From positions 1 to 64,000 of the forward strand of contig JAILDX010000036.1 in the NCBI GenBank assembly GCA_024688685.1: a DNA stretch of 64,000 bases, written 5' to 3'. The number at the start of each line of letters is the position of its first letter. Positions within the stretch are counted from its first letter, which is position 1. This stretch comes from Saccharofermentans sp. (lineage in GTDB: Bacteria > Bacillota > Clostridia > Saccharofermentanales > Saccharofermentanaceae). The translations under genes and the position numbers were made by a program. Under the pieces are notes generated by a model. The model was given only the letters and a program-made list of their open reading frames with translations. It searched no databases and had not been told where the DNA came from. Positions 24,388 to 33,500 of this stretch are shown one piece after another.

Positions 24388-25139
24388 GATCTTGCCTCCA
24401 TATGATTGATCATACTTGCAGAATATCCTCCCCCAAAACCGTTGTCAATATTAACGACTGTTACCCCCGAAGCACAGGAATTGAGCATTGAAAGAAGTGC
24501 TGAGATCCCTTCGAACGAAGCCCCGTAACCGACGCTTGTAGGGACTGCAATGACAGGACAGTCGGAAAGACCTCCGATTACGCTGGCGAGCGCTCCTTCC
24601 ATGCCTGCGATCGCAATGATGACCGAAGCTCCCATTATCGTATCTGCGTTTGATAACAGCCTGTGAAGACCAGATACGCCGACATCGTATAATCTGATTA
24701 CTTCATTACCCAGATATTCAGCTGTGACAGCGGCTTCTTCGGCAACGGGAATATCGCTTGTTCCGCCTGTGGCAACAACGACCGTTCCTATGCCTGTATT
24801 GCGGGGAACAGGGCCTACTGTTCCTATCCGTGCTTCCTTGTGATAATCCATGGGAAGCTCTTTTTGGATCGCAGATGCTTTAGCTTCATCTATGCGTGTA
24901 ATAAGAATCGTTTCCTCGCCGGATTCAGTCAGCTTCTTAACAATGCTGATGATCTGCTCAGGAGTCTTTCCTGCGCCATAGATCACCTCTGCGGCGCCCT
25001 GACGAACCTTCCTGTGGAGATCGACCTTGGCAAATCCTATATCTTCGAAAGGGGCCTTCTTTAGTCGCAAAACGGCGTCATCTATTGAGATGACGCCGGC
25101 CTTAACATCTTGCAGTAACTGTTTGATATCGTTGTTCAT
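24384..25139 (-). CDS. larB: Nickel-pincer cofactor synthesis protein LarB
   Basis: Carboxylates and hydrolyses nicotinic acid adenine dinucleotide in the first step toward the nickel-pincer cofactor. 251 residues. The C-terminal two thirds is an AIR-carboxylase (PurE-like) fold: TGGTSDIPVAEEAAVTAEYLG, the loop DVGVSGLHRL and VIAVPTSVGYGASF. Partner enzyme LarC follows with a four-base overlap, and LarE is not in the window. The upstream small membrane gene also touches its start, so all four genes form one operon. Confidence 0.95.
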   Translation of the reverse strand: MNNDIKQLLQDVKAGVISIDDAVLRLKKAPFEDIGFAKVDLHRKVRQGAAEVIYGAGKTPEQIISIVKKLTESGEETILITRIDEAKASAIQKELPMDYHKEARIGTVGPVPRNTGIGTVVVATGGTSDIPVAEEAAVTAEYLGNEVIRLYDVGVSGLHRLLSNADTIMGASVIIAIAGMEGALASVIGGLSDCPVIAVPTSVGYGASFEGISALLSMLNSCASGVTVVNIDNGFGGGYSASMINHMEARS

Positions 25140-25459
25140 CAGGTGCCGGCCTTACTTGTAAGCTTTGTTCTGATGACGCCTTTGGGATCCTTAACTATCA
25201 GGATACCAACCCAGATAACAAGCCCGAAAGCTACCGCGGAAAGTCCCAGGAAAGCATCGTTGATCATATCGGAAACAGCGGGATTGAAAAACTCACCGCC
25301 AAGTTCCTTATACTCAAAAATGGAATCAACGAGCCACATAAGGGAAGCGCCCCAGTACATATAGCAAAGCGCTGAGATCTTCAGCGTGTCGCCGGGTAAA
25401 GACTTATACCATAGAACAGTTGCTATAACAGCTGCAAAAACAGTAATGAGAAGCGTCAT
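25139..25459 (-). CDS. Small membrane protein in the lar operon
   Basis: 106 residues with three hydrophobic helices (about 1-20, 25-42, 68-90): LLITVFAAVIATVLWY, then ALCYMYWGASLMWLVDSI, then LSAVAFGLVIWVGILIV. No named family was recognised. It lies between a second small membrane gene (four-base overlap upstream) and larB (one-base overlap downstream). This coupling suggests a role tied to the nickel-pincer pathway, such as supply of nickel or membrane attachment of a client enzyme, but this is inference from position. Confidence 0.75.
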   Translation of the reverse strand: MTLLITVFAAVIATVLWYKSLPGDTLKISALCYMYWGASLMWLVDSIFEYKELGGEFFNPAVSDMINDAFLGLSAVAFGLVIWVGILIVKDPKGVIRTKLTSKAGT

Positions 25460-25818
25460 TTTGCAGAGCCTCCTTCTGCTGTTTTTGCTTTTTTCTCAAG
25501 CTGATGGGTGACAGCAACGGAAACGCCCCAGACTGCCGTTATAAGGAGAGCCATTGTAACACCTACTGTTGCCATCTCGTGGAACATCTCTGCTCTGTCA
25601 GCTGCATTTGCAGCGTTTGTAAGGAAGGGGAAGGTGGGAATGATCTCGCCATGCCATGCGTGCTCGAAAGCAAGCAGCGCAGAGCCTCCCCATAGAGTAT
25701 TTGAAAGCCACTTGACCTTTCTGACCATTCCGTCAGAAGGAACGCCTTTTGCTTCTGCTATTTTTGTTACTACGGTGATAACTGCAGCCTCTGCTGCGGG
25801 AACTAGAAAACAAGCCAT
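25456..25818 (-). CDS. Small membrane protein, first gene of the lar operon
   Basis: 120 residues. Hydrophobic stretches at about 3-18 (CFLVPAAEAAVITVV), 38-55 (NTLWGGSALLAFEHAWHGEI) and 83-104 (ATVGVTMALLITAVWGVSVAV), plus a Lys-rich cytoplasmic end. Conserved-looking HAWHGEI and FHEMATVG motifs contain histidines and acids that could bind metal. Remembered homologues in Clostridia are annotated hypothetical. GGAGGTC precedes the ATG. Together with the next gene it forms a membrane pair with larB and larC. Confidence 0.75.
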   Translation of the reverse strand: MACFLVPAAEAAVITVVTKIAEAKGVPSDGMVRKVKWLSNTLWGGSALLAFEHAWHGEIIPTFPFLTNAANAADRAEMFHEMATVGVTMALLITAVWGVSVAVTHQLEKKAKTAEGGSAK

Positions 25819-25888
25819 AGAAGACCTCCATTGATTTTTCTAATAATTTATTATCACATATCGTTAATCAATTATCAATTAAGGGGAA

Positions 25889-25917
25889 TTGAGTTTTAAT
25901 ACTATTTAGCTTATTAT
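25889..25917 (+). promoter_or_regulatory. Promoter of the MATE exporter gene
   Basis: TTGAGT and TATTAT separated by 17 bp, with the ATG 17 bases after the -10. Confidence 0.55.
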
Positions 25918-25934
25918 AGTAACTCGGTGAAATT

Positions 25935-27293
25935 ATGAGCGAGCATATGAGTGAGAACAAGATGGGCGTTATGCCCGTAAAGAAACTGATACTGTCGATG
26001 TCACTCCCCATGATGATATCGATGCTTGTGCAGGCATTTTATAATGTTGCTGACAGTCTGTTTGTTGCAAGGGTATCTGAGGATGCGTTAACTGCCGTTA
26101 CACTGGCGTTCCCGATGCAGAACCTTATGATAGCCGTTGCGACCGGTACGGGTGTCGGTATCAATGCTGTTCTTTCAAAGGCTCTTGGTGAGAGAAACTT
26201 TGACGATGCCAACCGCTCTGCAAATACAGGTATTCTGTTAACCTTTATCCATTATCTGATATTCCTTGCAGTCGGATCGTTCTTTACTGTTCCGTTTGTT
26301 CTGTCCCAGACTTCGGACGGTTCAATAACCGGATTTGCTGTATCTTATATCGGTATAGTTACTATGTCGTCCTTCGGATGCTTTTTCCAGATGACGTTCG
26401 AACGTCTGCTTCAGTCAACAGGAAGAACCATATTAAGCATGATCTCCCAGATCACGGGTGCGGTTATAAACATTATACTTGATCCGATTCTGATATTCGG
26501 TCTCTTTGGATTCCCGAGGCTTGAGACGGCGGGTGCCGCGATTGCAACAGTAATCGGACAGTGCTGTGCTGCTCTTACAGCATTATTCCTCAACATAAAG
26601 TACAACAAGGAGATCAGTCTGTCAGTAAAAGATATCCTCAGGCCCGCAAAGTATATCGTTAAGAAGATCTATTTCGTGGGCGTTCCCTCTATCCTTATGG
26701 TATCGATCGGTTCGCTGATGACATATCTTATGAACATTCTGCTGGTAACTTTCTCGTCTACATCACAGGCTGTATTCGGCGCATATTTCAGACTTCAGAG
26801 TTTCTTCTTTATGCCGGTATTCGGACTCAACAACGGTCTGATCCCTGTCCTGGCATATAACTATGGTGCAAGGAACAAGGAAAGGATAAACGAAGCCCTT
26901 AGGTTTGCGATAATTCTGGCAGCGACGATAATGTGTGTGGGAACTCTTGTCATGGAGTTCATTCCCGTTCAGCTTCTCCGGATGTTCGAGGCTTCTGATC
27001 ATATGCTCGAGATCGGTGTGCCTGCGCTGAGGATAATCGCTCTTCATTTTCCTGTTGCGGCAGTCTGCATTGCACTTGGATCAGTATTCCAGGCATTCTC
27101 AAGAAGTTATTATTCACTTATAGTCTCGCTTGGAAGACAGCTGGTGATCCTTATTCCTGCTGCATGGCTGCTGTCACTCTCAGGGGTTCTGAACAACGTC
27201 TGGTGGGCGTTCCCGATCGCCGAGATCATGTCGCTCATACTGACTATTATCTTCTACAGCAGGGTAAAGCGCACTGTCGTACTAAAACTCTGA
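25935..27293 (+). CDS. MATE-family multidrug/solute exporter
   Basis: 452 residues with about twelve transmembrane helices. The start MPVKKLILSMSLPMMISMLVQAFYNVADSLFVARV is the typical first MATE helix, with the repeat at about 230-260 of the second half. Such proteins use Na+ or H+ gradients to export cationic drugs or metabolites; the closest remembered group is MepA-like. The substrate cannot be told. The stop directly abuts the stop of the FkbM gene on the opposite strand. Confidence 0.93.
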   Translation: MSEHMSENKMGVMPVKKLILSMSLPMMISMLVQAFYNVADSLFVARVSEDALTAVTLAFPMQNLMIAVATGTGVGINAVLSKALGERNFDDANRSANTGILLTFIHYLIFLAVGSFFTVPFVLSQTSDGSITGFAVSYIGIVTMSSFGCFFQMTFERLLQSTGRTILSMISQITGAVINIILDPILIFGLFGFPRLETAGAAIATVIGQCCAALTALFLNIKYNKEISLSVKDILRPAKYIVKKIYFVGVPSILMVSIGSLMTYLMNILLVTFSSTSQAVFGAYFRLQSFFFMPVFGLNNGLIPVLAYNYGARNKERINEALRFAIILAATIMCVGTLVMEFIPVQLLRMFEASDHMLEIGVPALRIIALHFPVAAVCIALGSVFQAFSRSYYSLIVSLGRQLVILIPAAWLLSLSGVLNNVWWAFPIAEIMSLILTIIFYSRVKRTVVLKL

Positions 27294-28331
27294 TCAGATA
27301 CAGATAAACTGAGTATCCCAGTTAAGCAGATGCTTTCTGTGGCGCATGTATATCTTATAGTCATCTCTGATACTGTTCACGAATAACGGGATCTCAAAAA
27401 GATCGCTGCTCCTGTGATAGCAGGCGATATGAAGAACGGGCTTGTACTCTCTGACAGTGTGAACAGCTCCGGTCAGCGCTTTGATCTCATTTCCTTCAAC
27501 ATCGAACTTGATCAGGTCAGTTCCTGATCCTGCAAGAATGGCATCTACCGTTGTGCATTCGATATCAAGGCCCTTGTCCTGTTCATGAACACCGCGGCCT
27601 TTGCCCTGATTGATATGAGTGATCCCGCATGTGTCAGATATCAGTGCGTTGATACATGTAATACCTTCGATCTCTTTGGTGTTATCACACAGCCTGCGGT
27701 AATTCCTCGCGTCAGGTTCAACCGCGATGATCCTCGAAATGGAAGGAAAGACCTTACTGTATTCCAACGCCGTATCTCCCGTGAATGCTCCCAGATCCAG
27801 ATAAACTGCGTTTTCCATTAACGAAGTGAGCCTGTATTCATCTGCCTTATCAACTTCACATTTCCTGAGATAACTCATGTCTCCGGAAAGAAAGTAACTG
27901 ATCGTATTATCAAAAGATACGGCAGACAGTTCGTCAGCCATAAGAGATCTTGAACGTTCCAGTTCTTCCTTGTGTTCATTGTAGTATCCGCTGTCAAATA
28001 TCCCTGTTCCGTACACGGGCACCTGAGGGGCATAAAGCTCGTTCTCGCTCGCGATCCTCTCGACATTATCGATAACCCCGGGAAGGGAGGAACCGAAACA
28101 TAACAGGACTATCATATTACCAAGCCGGCTCTTTAATGTCTCATATGTCTCAACCTTTATTCCGCGGAAATAGCGGTCCCGTACGAAACCACTGCTTGCG
28201 AATATACCTTTGACTTTGCTCCACGTACCGTCCAGGATCATCCTGTCGATGATCTTGTCCGCGCCGTTGCCTGTGCCGTAGAGAACAATGGGCTTTTCAG
28301 TTTCTTTCAGATAGTTCCACAGATCTTTCAT
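27294..28331 (-). CDS. FkbM-family SAM-dependent methyltransferase
   Basis: 345 residues. The C-terminal half (about 165-330) is an FkbM methyltransferase: VYLDLGAFTGDTALEYSKVFP is the SAM-binding loop, IIAVEPDARNYRRL follows, and LIKFDVEGNEIKALTGA is the FkbM signature. The N-terminal part (IVLYGTGNGADKIIDRMI) resembles the small Rossmann-like domain found in surface-polysaccharide enzymes. FkbM proteins usually O-methylate sugars or polyketides. There is no polysaccharide cluster next to it. A TAAAAT six bases before the ATG and no ribosome site suggest a leaderless start. Confidence 0.88.
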   Translation of the reverse strand: MKDLWNYLKETEKPIVLYGTGNGADKIIDRMILDGTWSKVKGIFASSGFVRDRYFRGIKVETYETLKSRLGNMIVLLCFGSSLPGVIDNVERIASENELYAPQVPVYGTGIFDSGYYNEHKEELERSRSLMADELSAVSFDNTISYFLSGDMSYLRKCEVDKADEYRLTSLMENAVYLDLGAFTGDTALEYSKVFPSISRIIAVEPDARNYRRLCDNTKEIEGITCINALISDTCGITHINQGKGRGVHEQDKGLDIECTTVDAILAGSGTDLIKFDVEGNEIKALTGAVHTVREYKPVLHIACYHRSSDLFEIPLFVNSIRDDYKIYMRHRKHLLNWDTQFICI

Positions 28332-28355
28332 AGGAAGATTTTAACATAAAAAAGA

Positions 28356-28379
28356 GAAGCGCTCCGTCAGGAGCGCTTC
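28356..28379 (-). terminator. Terminator after the prepilin gene
   Basis: GAAGCGCTCC-gtca-GGAGCGCTTC, a perfect 10-bp stem. On the minus strand it is followed by TCTTTTTTAT, so it ends the prepilin transcript before the FkbM gene. Confidence 0.8.
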
Positions 28380-28438
28380 CAAGCCCAAGAATATGAATAA
28401 GAGTCAGAAAAAACTGCTTATTGACTATTTTATTCATC

Positions 28439-29614
28439 TCAGACGCCACCGCCTCTGAGATACTTAATATAATTCTTCCAGAGTGCTATGTTGTGTTTGT
28501 CTGCTGCGGAAGTTGAGTTGCCGTTAGCATCAACTGATGTGTCATAAGCCTGACCTGTTGCCTGGCAGTAGCTGTCGAATGTTGTTGTATCGAGCATGTG
28601 TCCTGTGCCGCCCTGTACGAAGTTTACGTAAGTGTTGAACTGTGCTGTTGTATATCTGAATGTGTTGATCGTGTTGAGGTTGCCGTTAACGTCGATGCAG
28701 ACGCAAGGTACAACCTGATCTCCTTTAACACCGAGGTAGATAACGTTGCTTGTATCCTTGCCCCTGGATGTTGATGTTACTCTGTATGCGTTTGATTCAG
28801 TTGTAAGGAAGTCCTCATCGATCTGGAATCTTACGTTGCTGTTCTGGAGTGTCTCGTTACCTGCGAGATAATCCTTAACAGCGCTGCTGTTGTTTGTATA
28901 CTCTCTGTAGTACCGACCTGTTGTGCGTGAACCGTCGATGTTCAGCTCTGCGAGATATGCTCTTTCAAAGTTCTGACCGTTCCAGCACTCCATCCAGGAT
29001 CCGTCACCATTAGCAAGTGCGATCTCCTGAGTAGCGGGGCAGTATGTAAGGAAAAGTGCAGTGTCAGTTCCGAGATTGCGCTCTGCGATGTACTCTCTGT
29101 ACTTGTCAAGTGCCTTTACCTCAGCTCTTGCGAGTTCTTCAACTACTGATTCAGCACCCGGGATAACGTTGAAGTTGGGGTGGCTGAGGAGTTCTGACAT
29201 GATCTCGCTTGTTTTCTCAGCAACTGCTTCGTTCTCTGCTCTCTGCTCATCTGTGATGTCTGCTGCTTCATCTTCGATAGCTGTTGTGACGGGATCGATA
29301 TTCGTGACATCGTTGATAGTGGAGATAACACCTGCCAGACCTGATGTTGAACCGGACTGAGCGGGAGAATTGTCAACTGCTTCAGGAACAACCTTTGCTG
29401 CTGTGAATGACTGCTGCTGCGTATCAAATACCTCTGCGTCGAGTTCATCGAGCTGGCTGTAGTTCCTGATCACGAGCTGTGAAGCTTTCTTTGTGTTATT
29501 GATGTGGTCGCTGATTCCAATCGTAGTAACTGCCAGAAGCGTAAGTATGATGGCAATCGTTGTTGTTATTTCTACGAGAGTGAAACCTTTCTTTGAATTA
29601 TATATACGTGTCAT
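28439..29614 (-). CDS. Type IV prepilin-like protein
   Basis: 391 residues. The start MTRIYNSKKGFTLVEITTTIAI is a class III signal: cleavage after Gly10, Phe11 as first mature residue and Glu15 as the conserved Glu5, then a hydrophobic helix. The large outer domain is Ser/Thr/Asn-rich with an acidic central region (about 80-150). It is far larger than major pilins (about 150), so it is likely a minor pilin, pseudopilin or surface-exposed adhesin-like pilin. GGAGGGC lies before the ATG. No prepilin peptidase or assembly ATPase is beside it, and the only related gene in the window is the broken tadA. Confidence 0.88.
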   Translation of the reverse strand: MTRIYNSKKGFTLVEITTTIAIILTLLAVTTIGISDHINNTKKASQLVIRNYSQLDELDAEVFDTQQQSFTAAKVVPEAVDNSPAQSGSTSGLAGVISTINDVTNIDPVTTAIEDEAADITDEQRAENEAVAEKTSEIMSELLSHPNFNVIPGAESVVEELARAEVKALDKYREYIAERNLGTDTALFLTYCPATQEIALANGDGSWMECWNGQNFERAYLAELNIDGSRTTGRYYREYTNNSSAVKDYLAGNETLQNSNVRFQIDEDFLTTESNAYRVTSTSRGKDTSNVIYLGVKGDQVVPCVCIDVNGNLNTINTFRYTTAQFNTYVNFVQGGTGHMLDTTTFDSYCQATGQAYDTSVDANGNSTSAADKHNIALWKNYIKYLRGGGV

Positions 29615-29828
29615 GGTTCTGCCCTCCTGATCATCTGCATCTTGGGTGCTTGTTTATGATTTCATTATAATGTTCAAATATGAACAGACATTTATCCGGG
29701 ATCGGAATTCTGTTTCGAGATTGAGAGTGAATTGTGAAATAAATGTGAACATAACAGATATTTGACATTTATTGCGCGAAAAAGTGATGTATTATGAATA
29801 TGAAATAAATGCGGAGATTTGTAAATTA

Positions 29829-30533
29829 ATGATCAAATATATAATGCTTGACGGAAAGCAGTTTGAGTACGAATTTGAATGGAAAAGAGTTAAAAATATT
29901 AATCTAAGAATCAGGGGTGACGGTACTGTCTATGTTTCTGCCCCTTACAGGTTAAGCATGAAGTCAGTTGACAAGTTCATTGATGATCACAAAGATTTCA
30001 TAATCAGGTCTTTATCAAAAGTTGAGAAGCGTAATGAGAAGACAAATTACACTTCAAGGACAGACGGAAGCCCGGTAAGAGTATACGGAAGAGTGAAGAC
30101 TCTACGCATTGTTCAGGGTGTACATGACAGCGTAACCGAGACTGATGATGAAGTTATTGTATCGGCCGTTAATCCTGATGACGAAGAACGGATAATTAAG
30201 GTATATAATAAGTGGAGAAGTAAGGATCTTGAGACAAGGATATATGCACTTTGCAATGAAGTGTGTCCTGTCTTTAACCGTATGGGAGCCCCGACACCTT
30301 CGATGATCAGGTTTAAGACTCTTAAGTCTAAGTGGGGTTCCTGTGATACGGCAAAGAAGATCCTGACTTTCAACTATAATCTTTTCGAGACACCTGAAGA
30401 GTGTGTAAGGTATGTGGTGGTGCATGAGTTTGCCCATCTCATCGTTCCCAATCACTCTGACCGTTTCTACAGAGTTGTCAGTAAGGTGTTGCCAGACTGG
30501 CAGAAAGCAAGGAGGACCCTTAATGAGTACTGA
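29829..30533 (+). CDS. YgjP/SprT-like zinc metallopeptidase-fold protein (DUF45)
   Basis: 234 residues from the ATG at 29829, which has GGAG upstream; the frame is open to an earlier ATG at 29787 and a TTG at 29772. Near the C-terminus, HEFAH (199-203) with His209 forms the zinc site (HExxH-x5-H), and LKSKWGSC is the hallmark of the YgjP/DUF45 family. The N-terminal beta-rich part (INLRIRGDGTVYVSAP) is also typical. The true substrate of the family is not established. The last 11 bases overlap the start of the DUF4011 helicase gene, so the two are probably co-translated. Confidence 0.9.
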   Translation: MIKYIMLDGKQFEYEFEWKRVKNINLRIRGDGTVYVSAPYRLSMKSVDKFIDDHKDFIIRSLSKVEKRNEKTNYTSRTDGSPVRVYGRVKTLRIVQGVHDSVTETDDEVIVSAVNPDDEERIIKVYNKWRSKDLETRIYALCNEVCPVFNRMGAPTPSMIRFKTLKSKWGSCDTAKKILTFNYNLFETPEECVRYVVVHEFAHLIVPNHSDRFYRVVSKVLPDWQKARRTLNEY

Positions 30534-33500
30534 AGGATTTGATGCAAAAGCAAATGCAAAGATAGACCAGTGGGAAAGAAAACTCCTTGATTTAAGTCTC
30601 CGCAACAGCCTTCTCAACATGAAGTTCAGCGGCACAGTTGTGCCTGTTTTCGCACATTCGCCGGCGATACTTGAAGATAAGCTCGCTCAGGATATCGATT
30701 TCTCCATAAGATCCAGAGGCGCGGACGATAAGGAAGAGCCGGAGGAGAAAGAAGAGACCCCTGCAGCGGAGGAGACCGGACCGGAGGAACCGGCACCGGA
30801 AAGCAACGCTGCGGAAGCACCGGCTGAACCTCAGGCGCAGGAAAAGCCTAAGAAGCAGACGATTCCGGTGAGGGAATACGATTTCGAGAACCTTCCTGAC
30901 ATTACAGGATTTGAAGAACTGATAACCAAGAGCTTTGAGAAGAAAAAGCTGTATTCGCCGCTCACAAGATCCGAACTCGATACAGTTATCAAGAAGCTTT
31001 ACAGAAGCGCAAAGGTAGCTCTCGAAGAGAATGGTGCCAATACGCTGTACCTGGCGCTCGGCGTCATGAAATGGTTCGACAGGGGAAGCACGACGCCTCA
31101 TTATGCGCCGCTCGTCCTCATTCCGGTAGAACTCGTAAGGAAATCCATAGTGTTGGGATATGTTATCAGAAGAAGAGATGAAGACCCGATCATCAATGTA
31201 ACTCTTCTTGAGAAGCTCAAGCAGGATTTCGGCATCGTATCTGATCCTGCGGAGATATTTGTAAGCGATGAATCAGGCATCGATATTGATAAGGTAACAG
31301 AGAACTTCCGCAGGCTCATGACAGGTCAGGAAGGCTGGGAGATATATAACTCCTGCGTGATCGGCATGTTCTCGTTTACAAACTTTGTTATGTGGAATGA
31401 TCTTCGTGCCCGCCGCGACACGATAGGCGAGAACAAGATCGTAAGAAGCCTTCTGGAAGGAAGGGTCTGCTGGGAGGCTGAGCCGATGACAGTCCCTGAT
31501 AAGCTGGACGAATCCGACTGCTTCCTTCCGATCAACGCTGACAGCTCACAGCTGTATGCTATCAAGTGTGCGACGGCAGGGCAGAGCTTCGTTCTTCACG
31601 GCCCTCCGGGAACAGGTAAATCCCAGACGATCACGTCAATGGTTGCAGATATGCTTGCTCATGGCAAAAAGGTCCTGTTCGTCGCAGAGAAGAAAGCTGC
31701 GCTTGATGTTGTTTATTCCAGGCTTGATAAGATAGGGCTTGCACCGTTCTGTCTTGAACTTCATTCGAATAAAGCAAAGAAAGCCGCATTCCTTCAGAAA
31801 CTGAAGGAGGCTGTTGATATAGCCAAGAAGACCGGCAAGGGTGATTATGAGAAATCATTAAAGGAGCTTGCTGACAGGCGCAAGGAATTAGACGGATACT
31901 GTACTGCTCTTCATGAGGACAGGAAGTGCGGTTTCTCGCTGTTTGAACTGATCAGTATCTATACGGTCAACTCATCGGCTCCTGACATCGCTGCATTTGA
32001 CGAGAGATTACTTGATATCATCAATAAGGATACTTACAGGGAGTGTGAGCTTGCTCTTGAATCCCTGATATCCGCAGGCAATGCTATAGGGGATGTCTCT
32101 TATCTTTCGTCTGTAAGATCATCTGAATATACGCAGAAACTGAAGAGCGACATTCCTGTTCATGCACAGGAACTTAAGGATGCAACTGCAGTTCTTGAAG
32201 AAGCTTACAGCAAGTTTATCTCCACACTGTCAGGTGCAAATATCGTGATCCCGGGAATAAACGACGGAACGATCGCTCAGGCGAGAAGAGCGTCTGAGAT
32301 TTCAGCGCTTATAGCGGGTACAGACAATATGCCTTCCAATATCTGTGCTCTTGATGATTATGAAGCGCTCTTCAGGGATGTGGCTTTATATAACGGGAAA
32401 AAGGATCTTGCATATGGCAAAGAGCAGGAACTCCTCATTTCTTATAAGCCTGAGTTTATGAATCTTGATATTCCCGGACTTACGGCAGAGCTTAATGAGG
32501 CGAAGAGCAAGAGTCTGTTCAAGTCAATGGCAGTAAGCAAGGTCCTGAAGAAGGTCGCACCGTACAAGACCCAGGCGGCAAAAGATGATCAGCTCGCATA
32601 TAACCTCAATCTCGCTTCTGAGGTCAAAGCTCTTAAGGCAGAGTGCGATAAGATATTCAGTGAGCGTCTGGCATCGTATTTCCCCAGGGAATTCGTTGAT
32701 GATAAGACAAGATCTGATTCTTTCATTTCGTCCGTTCGCAGTATCTTCGCAAAGCTTGATGAATACGACAGGACAAAGACGCTTCGTAAGATCTTTGCTG
32801 CCAATTCATCATATGCTACTATATGGGGCAATATGACAACCTCATATTACAGATTTGATTCTGCTCATTCAGTGATCGAAGAAGAGGCCGGGATCAGAGC
32901 TGCTCATGATGACGAGACATTTGAGTTCCAGTATCAGCTCTCAGATGACCTCATCGGTAATATCGAGAGCCTGAAAGACAGGGTTATGTTCAATAAGGCT
33001 TCAGGTGACTGCAGATCCAAAGGCCTCGTTAATGTTGTTAATGCATACGGTGACAAGACTGTAAGTTCGGAGGATCTGATCCCCGCATTCCGTAAAGCTT
33101 TTACAAAGCTGCTGATCACTAACATTATCGATTCCGATGAGACGCTGAGGAACTTCAGCGGAAAGATATTCGAAGAGAGAGTCGCACAGTACAAGCGTCT
33201 TAACGATGAGTTCACGACACTCACAAGGCAGGAGGTCTATCTGAGGATCGCCAAGAGCCTTCCGGATCTTACACAGGAGGCGCAGAAAGATTCCAAACTC
33301 GGTATACTTCAGCATGCGATAAAGAGCGGGGGAAGAGGAGTATCCATCAGAACACTCTTCTCGAAGATCCCGAACCTTATCACAGCCCTCTGTCCATGTG
33401 TCCTGATGAGCCCCATTTCGGTAGCCCAGTATCTTGAACCAAGAGCGATAAAGTTTGATACGGTAATCTTTGACGAGGCTTCACAGCTTCCGACGTGTAA

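Noticed and set aside
28356..28379. Plus-strand terminator after the MATE gene
   Set aside because: The T-run is only on the minus-strand side and the MATE gene ends 1 kb earlier, so the hairpin belongs to the prepilin gene.
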